Shown one piece after another: positions 1 through 6,657 of a DNA stretch of 19,635 bases. This DNA is from JAKIVR01 sp035933635 (GTDB taxonomy: Archaea; Thermoplasmatota; Thermoplasmata; Lutacidiplasmatales; UBA184). Positions within the stretch are counted from its first letter, which is position 1. Each line of letters starts with the position of its first letter. Both the position numbers and the translations under genes were made by a program. Under the pieces are notes generated by a model. The model worked only from the letters and a program-made list of their open reading frames with translations, was not told the origin of the DNA and ran no database searches. The DNA lies in the NCBI GenBank assembly GCA_035933635.1, contig DASYYY010000028.1, positions 1 to 19,635 of the forward strand, in the 5' to 3' direction.

Positions 1-16
1 TGCGTCATATGACGCA
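1..16. repeat. Left-end perfect 16-bp palindrome
   Basis: TGCGTCATATGACGCA equals its own reverse complement. Its 12-bp core CGTCATATGACG recurs only in the palindrome at the opposite end of the window (19620-19635). It directly follows a leftward -10 candidate, so it sits where a repressor would cover the transcription start. It could instead be a terminal hairpin or telomere element. What is seen is the symmetry and the sharing; the function is inferred. Confidence 0.75.
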
Positions 17-45
17 GTATAGCCGAGGCGGGGGAGGGGTGCCAG
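16..45 (-). promoter_or_regulatory. Candidate outward (leftward) promoter at left end
   Basis: Read on the minus strand: CTGGCA (40-45), an 18-base spacer, then TATACT (16-21). The -10 matches the sigma70 consensus well and the -35 only partly. The 16-bp palindrome begins in the last base of the -10 and would span +1. The arrangement mirrors the right-end promoter. Any transcript would leave the window. Confidence 0.4.
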
Positions 46-54
46 GTCCGGGCG

Positions 55-195
55 CAAACCCGCCACCTCCGACCGCCGGTTCCGTGTCGTAACCCCGCCA
101 CTCCTGGCCGTTCGGGGCCCGGTCGCGGCGCCGTTCGGGTAAGCTCGGGACGCAAAACCGCCACCTCCGCGGACTCCGAAGGTGGCGGTTCTGCG
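55..195. repeat. Left-end set of GYAACCCCGCCACCTCC-like repeats
   Basis: Four related elements: CAAACCCGCCACCTCCG at 55-71, CGTAACCCCGCCACTCC at 88-104, GCAAAACCGCCACCTCCG at 152-169, and an inverted copy at 177-195 (AGGTGGCGGTT core). The same motif appears in opposite orientation at 19520-19585 and a shorter version lies in the promoter at 15277-15289. Such iterated sites commonly bind a replication initiator or a phage regulator. Which applies here cannot be told from sequence alone. Confidence 0.65.
151..195 (-). terminator. Hairpin, probable terminator of the leftward operon
   Basis: Arms 151-169 and 177-195 form a 19-position stem with two mismatches and a 7-nt loop. In leftward transcripts the downstream arm ends GGTTTTGCG, giving a short T run, and the hairpin lies about 95 nt after the stop of the 289-870 gene. 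It is built from two inverted copies of the end repeat, so it may serve both termination and protein binding. Confidence 0.5.
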
Positions 196-288
196 CCTAG
201 TTGTGTTCCCTGGTTGCCCGGTCCTTACGCCTCACCTCCCGTCGTTTTGCGCGCCGTCCCGCAGGTTTGCGGGGGGTTTGTGGCCGGT

Positions 289-870
289 TTACGCGCCGTA
301 CTCGACGCCCGCGGCGCCCATCATCGACTTTGCGTAGGGTGTTACGTCGTCCGGGACGAGGTAAACGTGTGTCGTACCGTGGCACCCCGGGCAAAGCGTG
401 ATCCGGCGGCGGCGGCCGTTGCCCGCGGTCCGGCGGTACCGCTTCGGCCATGCGATCGGCTCAGTGCAGAGCACCAGGCAGCCGTAATTGGCGGGCGCCG
501 GAGTGCGCCAGGGGAACTCCGCGGCCGACCGGAGGATGCCCGCGGGCGGTGTCATCCAGCACGAATGGCCGATCGACAGCGGTCCGGCGACGCGCGGCCG
601 GATCGCAAACCCGCCATCGGACGGCCGCGCGGATATCTCGACCGTGAACGTAACTACGCCTCCCTCGAGGTAGGCCGGCCGGGCGCAGCCGATACAGACG
701 TCGCTGTCGGCCGCGGCCGCGGCGGCGGCCTGCTCCGCCCAGGTGACGCCCGGAGCGGACCCGACAAGCTCGTTTGCGTGCTCGCCCAGCGCCTCGACCA
801 TTGACACTCCGGGCGGTCGTAGGCGTTCCTCTTCCCGCGCGCTCTGGTCGCGCGTCGGCTGCCTGGTCAT
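289..870 (-). CDS. Cys-rich putative zinc protein (HNH-like C-terminus), 193 aa
   Basis: The start at 870 overlaps the stop of the upstream minus-strand gene by an ATGA junction, which favours this start over longer frames. The N-terminal 50 residues are polar and Ala-rich. Cys59/Cys62 form one CxxC. A second cluster is Cys131, Cys135, then Cys160-Pro-Gly-Cys163-His164 and His168 (LCPGCHGTTH), after a basic stretch (KRYRR, GRRRR). The LCPxCHxxxH pattern resembles the end of HNH or treble-clef zinc modules, but the usual upstream HH catalytic pair is not seen, so nuclease activity is doubtful. DNA binding is a reasonable inference. It is the last gene before the left-end repeats, a position that would suit an initiator or regulator acting on them. 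Family not recognised. Confidence 0.65.
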   Translation of the reverse strand: MTRQPTRDQSAREEERLRPPGVSMVEALGEHANELVGSAPGVTWAEQAAAAAAADSDVCIGCARPAYLEGGVVTFTVEISARPSDGGFAIRPRVAGPLSIGHSCWMTPPAGILRSAAEFPWRTPAPANYGCLVLCTEPIAWPKRYRRTAGNGRRRRITLCPGCHGTTHVYLVPDDVTPYAKSMMGAAGVEYGA

Positions 871-1073
871 GGCCTGGCCCGCGACGGTCGCGCCGTTTTG
901 GGCGCCTCGCCGGTCGCTGCCTCGCCCAGCAGGGCGGACAAGTGGGCCCGTTCGCGCTCGTACAGCAGGTCGATAACGACTTGTACCAGCTCGAGCGGCA
1001 ACCAGTTTTCGTGCTTCCCCAGGCGCAACCGTGGCGCCTCCGGCGCCTCGGGCGGCGCCTTGATGTCGTCCAT
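867..1073 (-). CDS. Small helical protein of unknown function, 68 aa
   Basis: First gene of the leftward operon, coupled to the next by a 4-bp ATGA overlap. After a Pro/Ala-rich N-terminus, residues about 20-50 (NWLPLELVQVVIDLLYERE) look like an amphipathic helix, followed by a basic, disordered tail. No clear Shine-Dalgarno precedes the ATG, so the start is less certain than the frame. The overlap and the gene-like composition are the main support. No family recognised. Confidence 0.55.
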   Translation of the reverse strand: MDDIKAPPEAPEAPRLRLGKHENWLPLELVQVVIDLLYERERAHLSALLGEAATGEAPKTARPSRARP

Positions 1074-1228
1074 AGCACACCGCGTTTCCGTGCTCTGGCG
1101 GTCCGCAATTGCCCGGCACGGCGCCCCGGGTGCGGAGACACCGGGGGTCGGGGGGAATAACCGCGGGCGTCCAGAGCCCAGGACGCCGCGCCATCGGCGG
1201 ACCGCTCCGCACTCCCCAGGGTACGCGC

Positions 1229-1240
1229 TAAGGTTCGCCC
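1229..1240 (+). promoter_or_regulatory. Candidate -10 box for leaderless start at 1241
   Basis: TAAGGT (1229-1234) lies six bases before the ATG at 1241, and no purine-rich Shine-Dalgarno is present. This TANNNT-N6-ATG geometry is typical of leaderless actinobacterial mRNAs, where transcription starts on the A of ATG. No good -35 is seen. The site lies in the 167-bp divergent gap (1074-1240) between the leftward operon and the late operon and would be the late promoter. Confidence 0.5.
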
Positions 1241-2131
1241 ATGACAGTACAAACCCCGCCGGAAGCGGCGCAAAACCTAGCAGACGACGACTACTACGGG
1301 CCCGATATGCCCGACGATCCGGCGCCTCCGGACGCCCCGGACGCTACCGGCGACGCGCCCTACGGGTACACAACCGACCGCAAAACCGGCGAGGTCCGCC
1401 CGAAGAAGGCGCCCGGGCGGCCGCGGATACCGCCGGACGCGGAGCAGCTCGAGCAGGGCCCGGAGCTGCCCAGGGACGCCGACCGGCCGCCGGACGAGGG
1501 CAAGCGGCGGCGCCGCGGGAAGGGCCCGGCGGCCGACTTCAAGGCGCCTCCGATGCCCGCGGGCGGCACCGTGGCCAAGCGGATAAACCGCGTGTACCGC
1601 AAGGCGGGCAAGTTTGTCCGCGCGTTCGATCCGGAGCTGGGCGCCGCTTTCATTGAAAGCGCGACCGCTGAACCGGTCCCGGAGGGCGATGAACCGGATC
1701 TGACCGTGGGCGAGGCATGGGAAAACCTGTGCCGCACAAACCCGCGCATCCGGGCCCGGGTGCTGAAACTCCTCGAGGGCGGCGCGTGGACTGAGGTTTT
1801 CCTCGCTCACTCTCCGATCGGCGTCGCCCTGCTGATGAAGCCCGCCGTTATGCGGTTCCTCCCAATCGGCAAGCTCGCCGCAAGCTGGATGGAGGTGGAC
1901 GAGGACTCGCTGCCGGGCGACCTGACACCGGAGGATCTCGAGCAGCTCCGGGGCCTGGCCGACGACAACGCCGCGACGATCGCCGCGAAGCTCGGCAACG
2001 TCCCGCCGGACGTCATGCGGGAGGCGGCCCGGGTCGCCGCTCAGATGGACAACGGCGGCCCGCCGGTACCGCCCGCGGCGTATCGGAGGCAGCAACCACG
2101 GAACCGGTCGCGGGCCCGGCGGCGTGGCTAA
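1241..2131 (+). CDS. Late-operon protein of unknown function, 296 aa
   Basis: Residues 1-95 are acidic and Pro-rich and end in a basic run (KRRRRGKG), so probably disordered. Residues 110-140 hold a basic helical stretch (AKRINRVYRKAGKFVRAF). Residues 155-215 are helical with a hydrophobic segment (SPIGVALLMKPAVMRFLPIG) that could touch membrane. The C-terminus is Gln/Arg-rich and basic. It is the first gene of the structural operon and its stop overlaps the ATPase GTG start by 8 bp, so it may be a packaging partner or virion protein. That role is inferred from position only. The start is an ATG with a leaderless -10 just upstream. Family not recognised. Confidence 0.8.
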   Translation: MTVQTPPEAAQNLADDDYYGPDMPDDPAPPDAPDATGDAPYGYTTDRKTGEVRPKKAPGRPRIPPDAEQLEQGPELPRDADRPPDEGKRRRRGKGPAADFKAPPMPAGGTVAKRINRVYRKAGKFVRAFDPELGAAFIESATAEPVPEGDEPDLTVGEAWENLCRTNPRIRARVLKLLEGGAWTEVFLAHSPIGVALLMKPAVMRFLPIGKLAASWMEVDEDSLPGDLTPEDLEQLRGLADDNAATIAAKLGNVPPDVMREAARVAAQMDNGGPPVPPAAYRRQQPRNRSRARRRG

Positions 2132-2867
2132 GTACGACGTCCCGGCGCCGCCGCCGGACTATTACGCCCCGGTCATACCGTGGGACACGTTTTACCGGCG
2201 GGTTTTCCAGTGGGGCCAGCAGCAGCATGTGGGGACGATCGGGCCGACTGAGCAGGGCAAAACCAACCTGATATGGCACCTCTTGCAACTCCGCAGCTAC
2301 GTCGCCTATCTGGGCATCAAGTCCGAGGATGAGACGCTAGACCGGTTTGCGTCGGTGGGCGGGTTCACCCGTTTGTACGAGTACCCGCCCAAGGTCGGCC
2401 GGGTCCGGAAGCGTACGCCTAGCTGGGAAGAGATGCCGCGGCGCCTGGTCTGGCCGGACGCCCGGGACCGCCGGGCCGCGCGGGACGTGCAGCGGACCGC
2501 GTTCGGCGCCGCGCTGGATGACGCCTGGTCGTCGGGCGGAGTGTGCGTCGTCTGGGATGACTTCTGGTACCTGGTGCGGATCCTGGGGATGGAGCTGGAC
2601 GCGAAGCAAAACCTGCTTAACGCCCGGTCGGCGTTCTCTCCCCAGGTCATCAGCGCCCAGCGCGGCGCCGGTAATCGCATGGTGGAGCTGACCGACCAGC
2701 CGACGTGGCTGTTTTGGTTCCGGGAGACCGACCCGCGGAATCTCCAGCTCCTCGGGCCGTCCGGGTCGCTCCGCCGCGGGTACGTCCAGCACCTCGAGCG
2801 CTTCCAGTTCCTAGCCGAGAACACGCGAGACGGCGTGATGTACCGCAGCAAGGCGCCCAAGCTGTGA
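2124..2867 (+). CDS. FtsK/HerA-type genome-packaging ATPase, 247 aa
   Basis: A P-loop ATPase that would pump DNA into a preformed capsid. Walker A is GPTEQGKT at residues 40-47, preceded by the family-typical short strand QHVGTI. Walker B is VCVVWDD at 140-146, with Asp in place of the usual Glu in the last position. A third motif follows (SAQRGAGNRMVELTDQP, then FRETDPRNLQLL), matching the QR and Arg-finger region of FtsK/HerA packaging ATPases of tailless viruses. The length is normal for the A32-like/PRD1 P9-like group and far shorter than tailed-phage terminases, and no nuclease domain is present. GTG start, overlapping the upstream gene. It lies about 0.9 kb before the capsid gene, as expected for double-jelly-roll viruses. 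Confidence 0.9.
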   Translation: MAKYDVPAPPPDYYAPVIPWDTFYRRVFQWGQQQHVGTIGPTEQGKTNLIWHLLQLRSYVAYLGIKSEDETLDRFASVGGFTRLYEYPPKVGRVRKRTPSWEEMPRRLVWPDARDRRAARDVQRTAFGAALDDAWSSGGVCVVWDDFWYLVRILGMELDAKQNLLNARSAFSPQVISAQRGAGNRMVELTDQPTWLFWFRETDPRNLQLLGPSGSLRRGYVQHLERFQFLAENTRDGVMYRSKAPKL

Positions 2868-2963
2868 CCTGCGGTACGCTCTGTGTGCTGGGCGGGCGGG
2901 AGTTACGCGCTTGGATCTCGCCCGGCCCAGCATCCCGGCGGCACCTTTGGCGCGCGGTTCCTG

Positions 2964-2992
2964 CCCGCCCGAGTCCCTAAAGCTCGGGCGGG
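2964..2992 (+). other. RNA hairpin before the capsid gene cluster
   Basis: CCCGCCCGAG (2964-2973) and CTCGGGCGGG (2983-2992) form a perfect 10-bp stem with a 9-nt loop in the 137-bp gap after the ATPase gene. The right arm runs into the GGGAGG Shine-Dalgarno of the GTG at 3005. No T run follows, so control of translation or mRNA processing seems likelier than termination. A hairpin with similar arms occurs at 6584-6644. Confidence 0.55.
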
Positions 2993-3004
2993 AGGCGTCG
3001 TTTC

Positions 3005-3178
3005 GTGGCAGAAGAGGACGCGGTAACCCGCGCGGACCTGGCCGCTATCGCGTCGAATCAGCGCGCGCAATCGGTGCTTCTGGTCGGCTTGGCGGCCGCG
3101 CTGGTGGCGCTGATTGGTCTCCTGGTGGTCCGCGGCGTCATCGAGTGGCCGGATCTGATCGGCCGGTTCCGTGGCTGA
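3005..3178 (+). CDS. Small single-TM protein, 57 aa
   Basis: GTG start nine bases after GGGAGG. A charged N-terminus (AEEDAVTRADLAAIASNQRAQ) is followed by one hydrophobic segment, residues about 22-44 (VLLVGLAAALVALIGLLVV), and a short tail ending RFRG. The stop overlaps the next gene's GTG by 8 bp. Tailless phages with an internal membrane carry many such small membrane proteins in the capsid cluster; this is probably one of them. No specific homologue recognised. Confidence 0.75.
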   Translation: MAEEDAVTRADLAAIASNQRAQSVLLVGLAAALVALIGLLVVRGVIEWPDLIGRFRG

Positions 3179-3620
3179 CGACGACGGCGACCAGGGCCCG
3201 GCGCCCGCGGTCGCTGTCGCGTCCGGCGGCGACGCGCCGTCCGTAGGCGAAGAGGCGGCCGGGCAGGCGTCGGCCGCCGCGGGCGCCTCGGCGGTCCTGG
3301 CCGGGCAGGCGGAAGGGCACGCGGAAGAGTCCCGGGCGGCCGCGGAGGTCGCTACGGCGGCCGCGGCCGTCGCCGCGGAGGCGGGCCAGCACGCCGACGC
3401 GGCGGGCATGGCCGCGGAGCAGACGGCCGCGGACCGCGGACAGCTCGAGCGGTTCATGGAGTCACAGACCGCGCTGAATGCCGCGCTGGTCGCGCGCATG
3501 GGCGAGCTGTCGCAACCGCCGCCGCCGCCGCCGGAACCGGAGACCAAGCCGGACCGGCCGCCCGCCCCAGCCCATGAGCGGCACTGGATAAACCGTCGAG
3601 TCGGAAGGCGTAACGCCTGA
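3171..3620 (+). CDS. Ala-rich coiled-coil capsid-cluster protein with C-terminal HWINRRVGRR, 149 aa
   Basis: Acidic N-terminus, then a long Ala-rich helix (residues about 25-112) rich in EAA, QAE and AAE patterns, likely a rod or coiled coil. A Pro spacer follows (PPPPPPEPETKPDRPPAPA, 116-134), then the terminal basic tag HWINRRVGRRNA (138-149). The tag recurs at the C-terminus of the 212-aa protein encoded leftward at 13561-14199. A rod plus a tethered basic tag just before the capsid gene suggests a scaffold, tape-measure-like or DNA/vertex-binding minor capsid protein (inferred). The GTG start overlaps the upstream stop. The stop TGA shares its last A with the next ATG. Confidence 0.8.
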   Translation: MADDDGDQGPAPAVAVASGGDAPSVGEEAAGQASAAAGASAVLAGQAEGHAEESRAAAEVATAAAAVAAEAGQHADAAGMAAEQTAADRGQLERFMESQTALNAALVARMGELSQPPPPPPEPETKPDRPPAPAHERHWINRRVGRRNA

Positions 3621-3766
3621 TGGATCACTTTCATATCGGATTTTTCGAGTTCCTCTTGTTCGGCGCGTACCTCGTTCTGTGGAAGGCCGTTTTTCTGTGG
3701 CTGAACCTCGAGGCGCGGCGGAACAACTGGCACGTCCCGGCCGCCGTGTCGGGCCTGATTTCGTAA
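3620..3766 (+). CDS. Small membrane protein, 48 aa
   Basis: TGATG overlap with the upstream gene. The sequence opens MDHFHIGFFEFLLFGAYL and has one aromatic-rich membrane segment (residues about 7-30), followed by an amphipathic basic tail (NLEARRNNWHVPAAV). The stop at 3764-3766 sits 12 bases before the capsid start, and its TAAGGAC provides the capsid Shine-Dalgarno. Probably a virion membrane protein. Family not recognised. Confidence 0.7.
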   Translation: MDHFHIGFFEFLLFGAYLVLWKAVFLWLNLEARRNNWHVPAAVSGLIS

Positions 3767-3778
3767 GGACGCAAGCAC

Positions 3779-4960
3779 TTGGCAGCAGCACCACACACCG
3801 CCCCGGTTCAGAACGTGAAGCACGGCGGCGGAGGCGGCGGCAACGCCCGCCCGCGCGAGCAATCTGTCTCTTTCGTCCGCGGCTCCGGCCGCGGGCGTTA
3901 CACATTCGAGGTTCAGTCCGGGCTGACGATCCAGGCAGGCGCCCAGGACGTCGGGCCCATCGACATCAAGGCGTACGACTACATGAGGTCGATTACGCTC
4001 CTGGTGCAGACGACCGCGGCCGGGGCCGGTACCTCCGTCGCGTTCACCGCGGACGGGCCGGAAAACGTCATCTCCTATGTCCGGGTGAAGCAGCCCAACG
4101 GGCAGACGATGTACTCCGTCACCAGCGGTTTTCACGCAAGCATGATCGACAAACTCGGCTTCTACCGGCAGTTCTCGGACCCGCGGTCGTCGGTCAACTT
4201 CTCGAGCGTGGGCGGGTCGGCGCCGACGTTCTCGTTCGTGCTCCGGATCCCCTTCGAGCTGGACCTACGCGACGCGCTCGGCGCCCTGCCGAACAAGGAC
4301 GCGGCCGCGCCGTTCACGCTCGAGCTGGGCATCAACCCGGCCGCTACGGTCTGGTCAGTGGCGCCGACCACATCGCCCACATTCAAGATCACGCCGATCC
4401 TCGAGGCGTACGACCAGCCTCCGGAGACGCTCGACGGGAAGCCCGTCGACACGACGCCTCCGAACATGAACACCCTCCAGCGGTGGACAGAGCAGACCGT
4501 GACGATGGTCCCGGGCGCGTTCGACGCCCGCGTTCGCAAGCTGGGCAACTACGTCCGGGAACTCATCTTCATCTCGAAGAACTCCGCCGGGGCCCGCATC
4601 GACACGAACGGCTGGGCCGACCCGGTACAGATCGTTCTTGACGAGGACGTCAAGGACAACCTGCCTCTGGCGCTCTGGGAACAAGACATCTTCGAGGTCT
4701 GGGGGTACGGCGGCGCCGTGCCTAACGGCGCGGTCATCGGCCGCGCGGACGTCGCCAACGGCCAGAATATCGGCGTCTGGCCGTACCAGTACTGCGTGAA
4801 CGAGCGAGACAACTCCGTCGAAGAGGCGGCGTTCTACCTCCCGACGATCGAGTCGGAGGACTACCTGCTACGCGCGGCCAACTGGGGATCGGCGGTTTTC
4901 AAGCTGACGATTCTCAAGTGCGAAGTTCTCCCGCGCGGCGACATCTTCGGAGACGGGTGA
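3779..4960 (+). CDS. Putative double-jelly-roll major capsid protein, 393 aa
   Basis: Rare TTG start placed eight bases after AAGGAC; there is no better upstream start. A Gly-rich flexible N-terminus (residues 14-22, HGGGGGG) precedes an all-beta-looking protein: alternating hydrophobic strands such as DIKAYDYMRSITLLVQT, VISYVRVKQPNG, FSFVLRIPFELDL, TFKITPILEAY, IQIVLDED-type turns and AVFKLTILKCEVL. The length is almost that of PRD1 P3 (about 394 aa), the reference double jelly-roll capsid protein, and there is no HK97-fold signature. Location after the packaging ATPase and among small membrane proteins is the expected context. The call rests on length, predicted beta content and context; a structure prediction would settle it. 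Confidence 0.8.
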   Translation: MAAAPHTAPVQNVKHGGGGGGNARPREQSVSFVRGSGRGRYTFEVQSGLTIQAGAQDVGPIDIKAYDYMRSITLLVQTTAAGAGTSVAFTADGPENVISYVRVKQPNGQTMYSVTSGFHASMIDKLGFYRQFSDPRSSVNFSSVGGSAPTFSFVLRIPFELDLRDALGALPNKDAAAPFTLELGINPAATVWSVAPTTSPTFKITPILEAYDQPPETLDGKPVDTTPPNMNTLQRWTEQTVTMVPGAFDARVRKLGNYVRELIFISKNSAGARIDTNGWADPVQIVLDEDVKDNLPLALWEQDIFEVWGYGGAVPNGAVIGRADVANGQNIGVWPYQYCVNERDNSVEEAAFYLPTIESEDYLLRAANWGSAVFKLTILKCEVLPRGDIFGDG

Positions 4961-4964
4961 CCTG

Positions 4965-5126
4965 GTGAACAACGACAACGGGTCCAGCTTCGGACTCTCC
5001 CACCTCTCAAGCCTGCCGATTACGACGTCGTTCGGCTTCCTGCTGCTCGGCGTCCTGGTGCTGCTCCTGGTGCTCCGCCTCGTGTTCGCTGACATCTCCA
5101 TCAGCGGCCGCGGCGGGGCCCGGTAA
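4965..5126 (+). CDS. Small single-TM protein, 53 aa
   Basis: GTG start four bases after the capsid stop. A polar Ser/Asn-rich N-terminus (NNDNGSSFGLSHLSS) is followed by a very hydrophobic Leu/Val segment, residues about 22-41 (GFLLLGVLVLLLVLRLVF), and a Gly/Arg-rich tail (SGRGGAR). Immediate downstream coupling to the capsid gene points to an abundant virion membrane protein. No family recognised. Confidence 0.7.
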   Translation: MNNDNGSSFGLSHLSSLPITTSFGFLLLGVLVLLLVLRLVFADISISGRGGAR

Positions 5127-5137
5127 GGCGGCGCCTC

Positions 5138-5257
5138 ATGCGAACCATCAAGGGAATGTTCACGCTCTCGGGCCTGGTCGCGTTCCTGCTCGGCGTGTTC
5201 CTCGCCGCGTGGGTCAAGTCGACCGCCTCGAGCGTGCAGAGCAAGGTCGGAGGCTGA
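5138..5257 (+). CDS. Tiny single-TM protein, 39 aa
   Basis: ATG at 5138 after a GGTAAGGCGGC purine-rich stretch. MRTIKGMF gives a positive N-terminus, then one membrane segment (residues 9-25, LSGLVAFLLGVFLAAWV) and a polar Ser/Lys tail. It lies between two other tiny membrane genes in one co-transcribed run, and the tight spacing supports a real gene. Probably a virion membrane component. Confidence 0.65.
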   Translation: MRTIKGMFTLSGLVAFLLGVFLAAWVKSTASSVQSKVGG

Positions 5258-5261
5258 GCCC

Positions 5262-5411
5262 GTGAGGGTCAAGGACGTTTGGGACATCTTCGGCGGGATC
5301 CTGCTTATCGCAATCGTGGCCGTGATCCTGACCAAGAAGAACACCGCGAGCGACGTCACCGCGACCGGTCACGCCTTTACCGGCGCCCTGTCGACGGCCG
5401 AGAGGGGTTAG
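5262..5411 (+). CDS. Small single-TM protein, 49 aa
   Basis: GTG start five bases after the previous stop, with GAGG-like purines upstream. The amphipathic N-terminus VRVKDVWDIFGG leads into a membrane segment (residues about 11-24, GGILLIAIVAVILT), then KKN and a polar tail. It is one of a run of five genes after the capsid gene that all look like membrane or virion minor proteins. Function unknown. Confidence 0.65.
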   Translation: MRVKDVWDIFGGILLIAIVAVILTKKNTASDVTATGHAFTGALSTAERG

Positions 5412-5415
5412 GCGC

Positions 5416-5688
5416 GTGTCGCTGGCCGAGATTCTCCACTGGCTGACCGACCAGGCGGGCAAGCTCGCCGGCCAGGTCGAGAAGAACGCGGTTCACACCG
5501 CGATAGATGACCTGCTGGGCGATCACACCGCGGCGCCACAGCAGGCGCCGGCCGCCTCGCCTGTCCAGGCAGCGACCCCGGAGGCGGCCGCGGTCCCGGG
5601 TACGGACGCGGAGAGCCCGGCGGACGCTGTTCCTCCGTCTGCCGACGCGCCGTACCCGGGACCACCTAGCCCAGCTCCGGAGGGGTAA
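5416..5688 (+). CDS. Amphipathic-helix plus Ala/Pro-tail protein, 90 aa
   Basis: GTG start five bases after the upstream stop. Residues 1-36 (SLAEILHWLTDQAGKLAGQVEKNAVHTAIDDLL, in part) form a likely amphipathic helix that could lie on the virion membrane or a coiled coil. Residues 37-90 are Ala/Pro/Glu-rich and disordered. No Cys and no TM segment. It is the last of the short genes before the 308-aa structural protein. Family not recognised. Confidence 0.7.
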   Translation: MSLAEILHWLTDQAGKLAGQVEKNAVHTAIDDLLGDHTAAPQQAPAASPVQAATPEAAAVPGTDAESPADAVPPSADAPYPGPPSPAPEG

Positions 5689-5691
5689 CCG

Positions 5692-6618
5692 GTGCCCGCG
5701 CAGCATTACCCGCGGCGCGGAGGACTCCGGCGGCCGTCGCCGCGGCGGCCGGGTGCCGTGCTGCCCGGCGTCGGCGGGTACGACATGCCGCGCGGGCCCT
5801 ACGGTGAGGGCGGCTTTCCCGGGTCCACTCCGGCGGCGCCGCCCACGCACACGCAAGAGGCGCCGGAGGGCGCCCGCGGGACGCTCCAGTACTCGCCATC
5901 GGAGATCCAGCAGCAGTGGCGCCGTCTGCCGCGGCGCCGCCGCTCGGGTATGCCGCAGCAGCCGTACGCCCGCGGCCGCCCGGACTTGTCCGAGGACGAG
6001 TTCAATCTTGAGAACCGCTGGTCTCCGCCGATCAACCGGAAGCCACCAGGCGACCAGAAGCAGCGCAATACGATCTACTACCGCGGCCGCCTGGCCGCAC
6101 CCGGCATGACGCGGGCATACCTGGCCGCGCCCAACCCCGGCAAGCTGGGCGGCCGCCCGGCGCGTGACCGGTCCGCGGGTTTCGACAACGACGCGGGCGC
6201 GGTCGTCGGCGGGGTGCCGACGACGGTCATCGTTGACTCGCGGTACGTCGCGGTCCCGGATCAGGACGGCTATGCGGTCCAGCGGCCGATACCGCTCAAG
6301 GTTCACGCGGTACCGCACTGGTACCGCGGCGACGTCCACCTACGCGGCGCCATCCTCGACGGCGAACGGTACTTCGGCGCGCTGGAAGATCAGCTAATGG
6401 ACATGGGCGAGGGCGAGGGCGCCTACGGCATCGCCCGGGCCCGCGGCCCGCGGCACCGCCCGACGCGATTCGAGCGGCCGGGTCGCTGGACGGCGCAGTA
6501 CTACGACGTCGCGCCAGAGCAAGGCGAAACGGCGCCGGACATGATTTACCGCTCGCCGGGACCGCCGCCGGGACGGCGTACCTCCGGGCGGGCAAACACC
6601 AGGCGGCGCCGTGGATAA
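5692..6618 (+). CDS. Arg/Pro/Gly-rich probable virion protein, 308 aa
   Basis: GTG start four bases after the upstream stop, preceded by GGAGGGG. The N-terminal 120 residues are basic and low-complexity (QHYPRRGGLRRP, RLPRRRRSG). Residues about 120-280 look folded, with beta segments (TTVIVDSRYVAVPDQ, RPIPLKVHAVPHWYRGDVHLRGAIL) and an acidic patch (DMGEGEGAYG). The tail is basic (GRRTSGRANTRRRRG). A role in linking capsid or membrane to DNA, or as a vertex or minor capsid protein, fits the position and charge but is inferred. A 15-bp inverted repeat at its 3' end joins it to the next gene. QHYP also occurs near the N-terminus of the 9364-9795 protein. Confidence 0.75.
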   Translation: MPAQHYPRRGGLRRPSPRRPGAVLPGVGGYDMPRGPYGEGGFPGSTPAAPPTHTQEAPEGARGTLQYSPSEIQQQWRRLPRRRRSGMPQQPYARGRPDLSEDEFNLENRWSPPINRKPPGDQKQRNTIYYRGRLAAPGMTRAYLAAPNPGKLGGRPARDRSAGFDNDAGAVVGGVPTTVIVDSRYVAVPDQDGYAVQRPIPLKVHAVPHWYRGDVHLRGAILDGERYFGALEDQLMDMGEGEGAYGIARARGPRHRPTRFERPGRWTAQYYDVAPEQGETAPDMIYRSPGPPPGRRTSGRANTRRRRG

Positions 6619-6644
6619 GCGGCGGGCCCTGTTTGCCCGCCCGG
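6584..6644 (+). other. 15-bp inverted repeat spanning a gene junction
   Basis: CCGGGCGGGCAAACA (6584-6598) and TGTTTGCCCGCCCGG (6630-6644) are perfect reverse complements with a 31-nt loop that contains the stop codon of the 308-aa gene. A competing 7-bp hairpin (GGCGGGC/GCCCGCC) exists inside the right half. The right arm ends at the GGAAGG Shine-Dalgarno of the ATG at 6658. It probably tunes translation or mRNA decay between the two structural genes. Confidence 0.6.
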
Positions 6645-6657
6645 GAAGGCGGTAACG

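Noticed and set aside
197..451. Leftward 84-aa Arg-rich frame
   Set aside because: It overlaps the better supported 193-aa gene in another frame and has shadow-type Arg/Pro composition.
289..1212. Single 307-aa leftward protein
   Set aside because: The extended N-terminus covers the 68-aa gene in another frame; the ATGA junction at 867-870 favours two genes.
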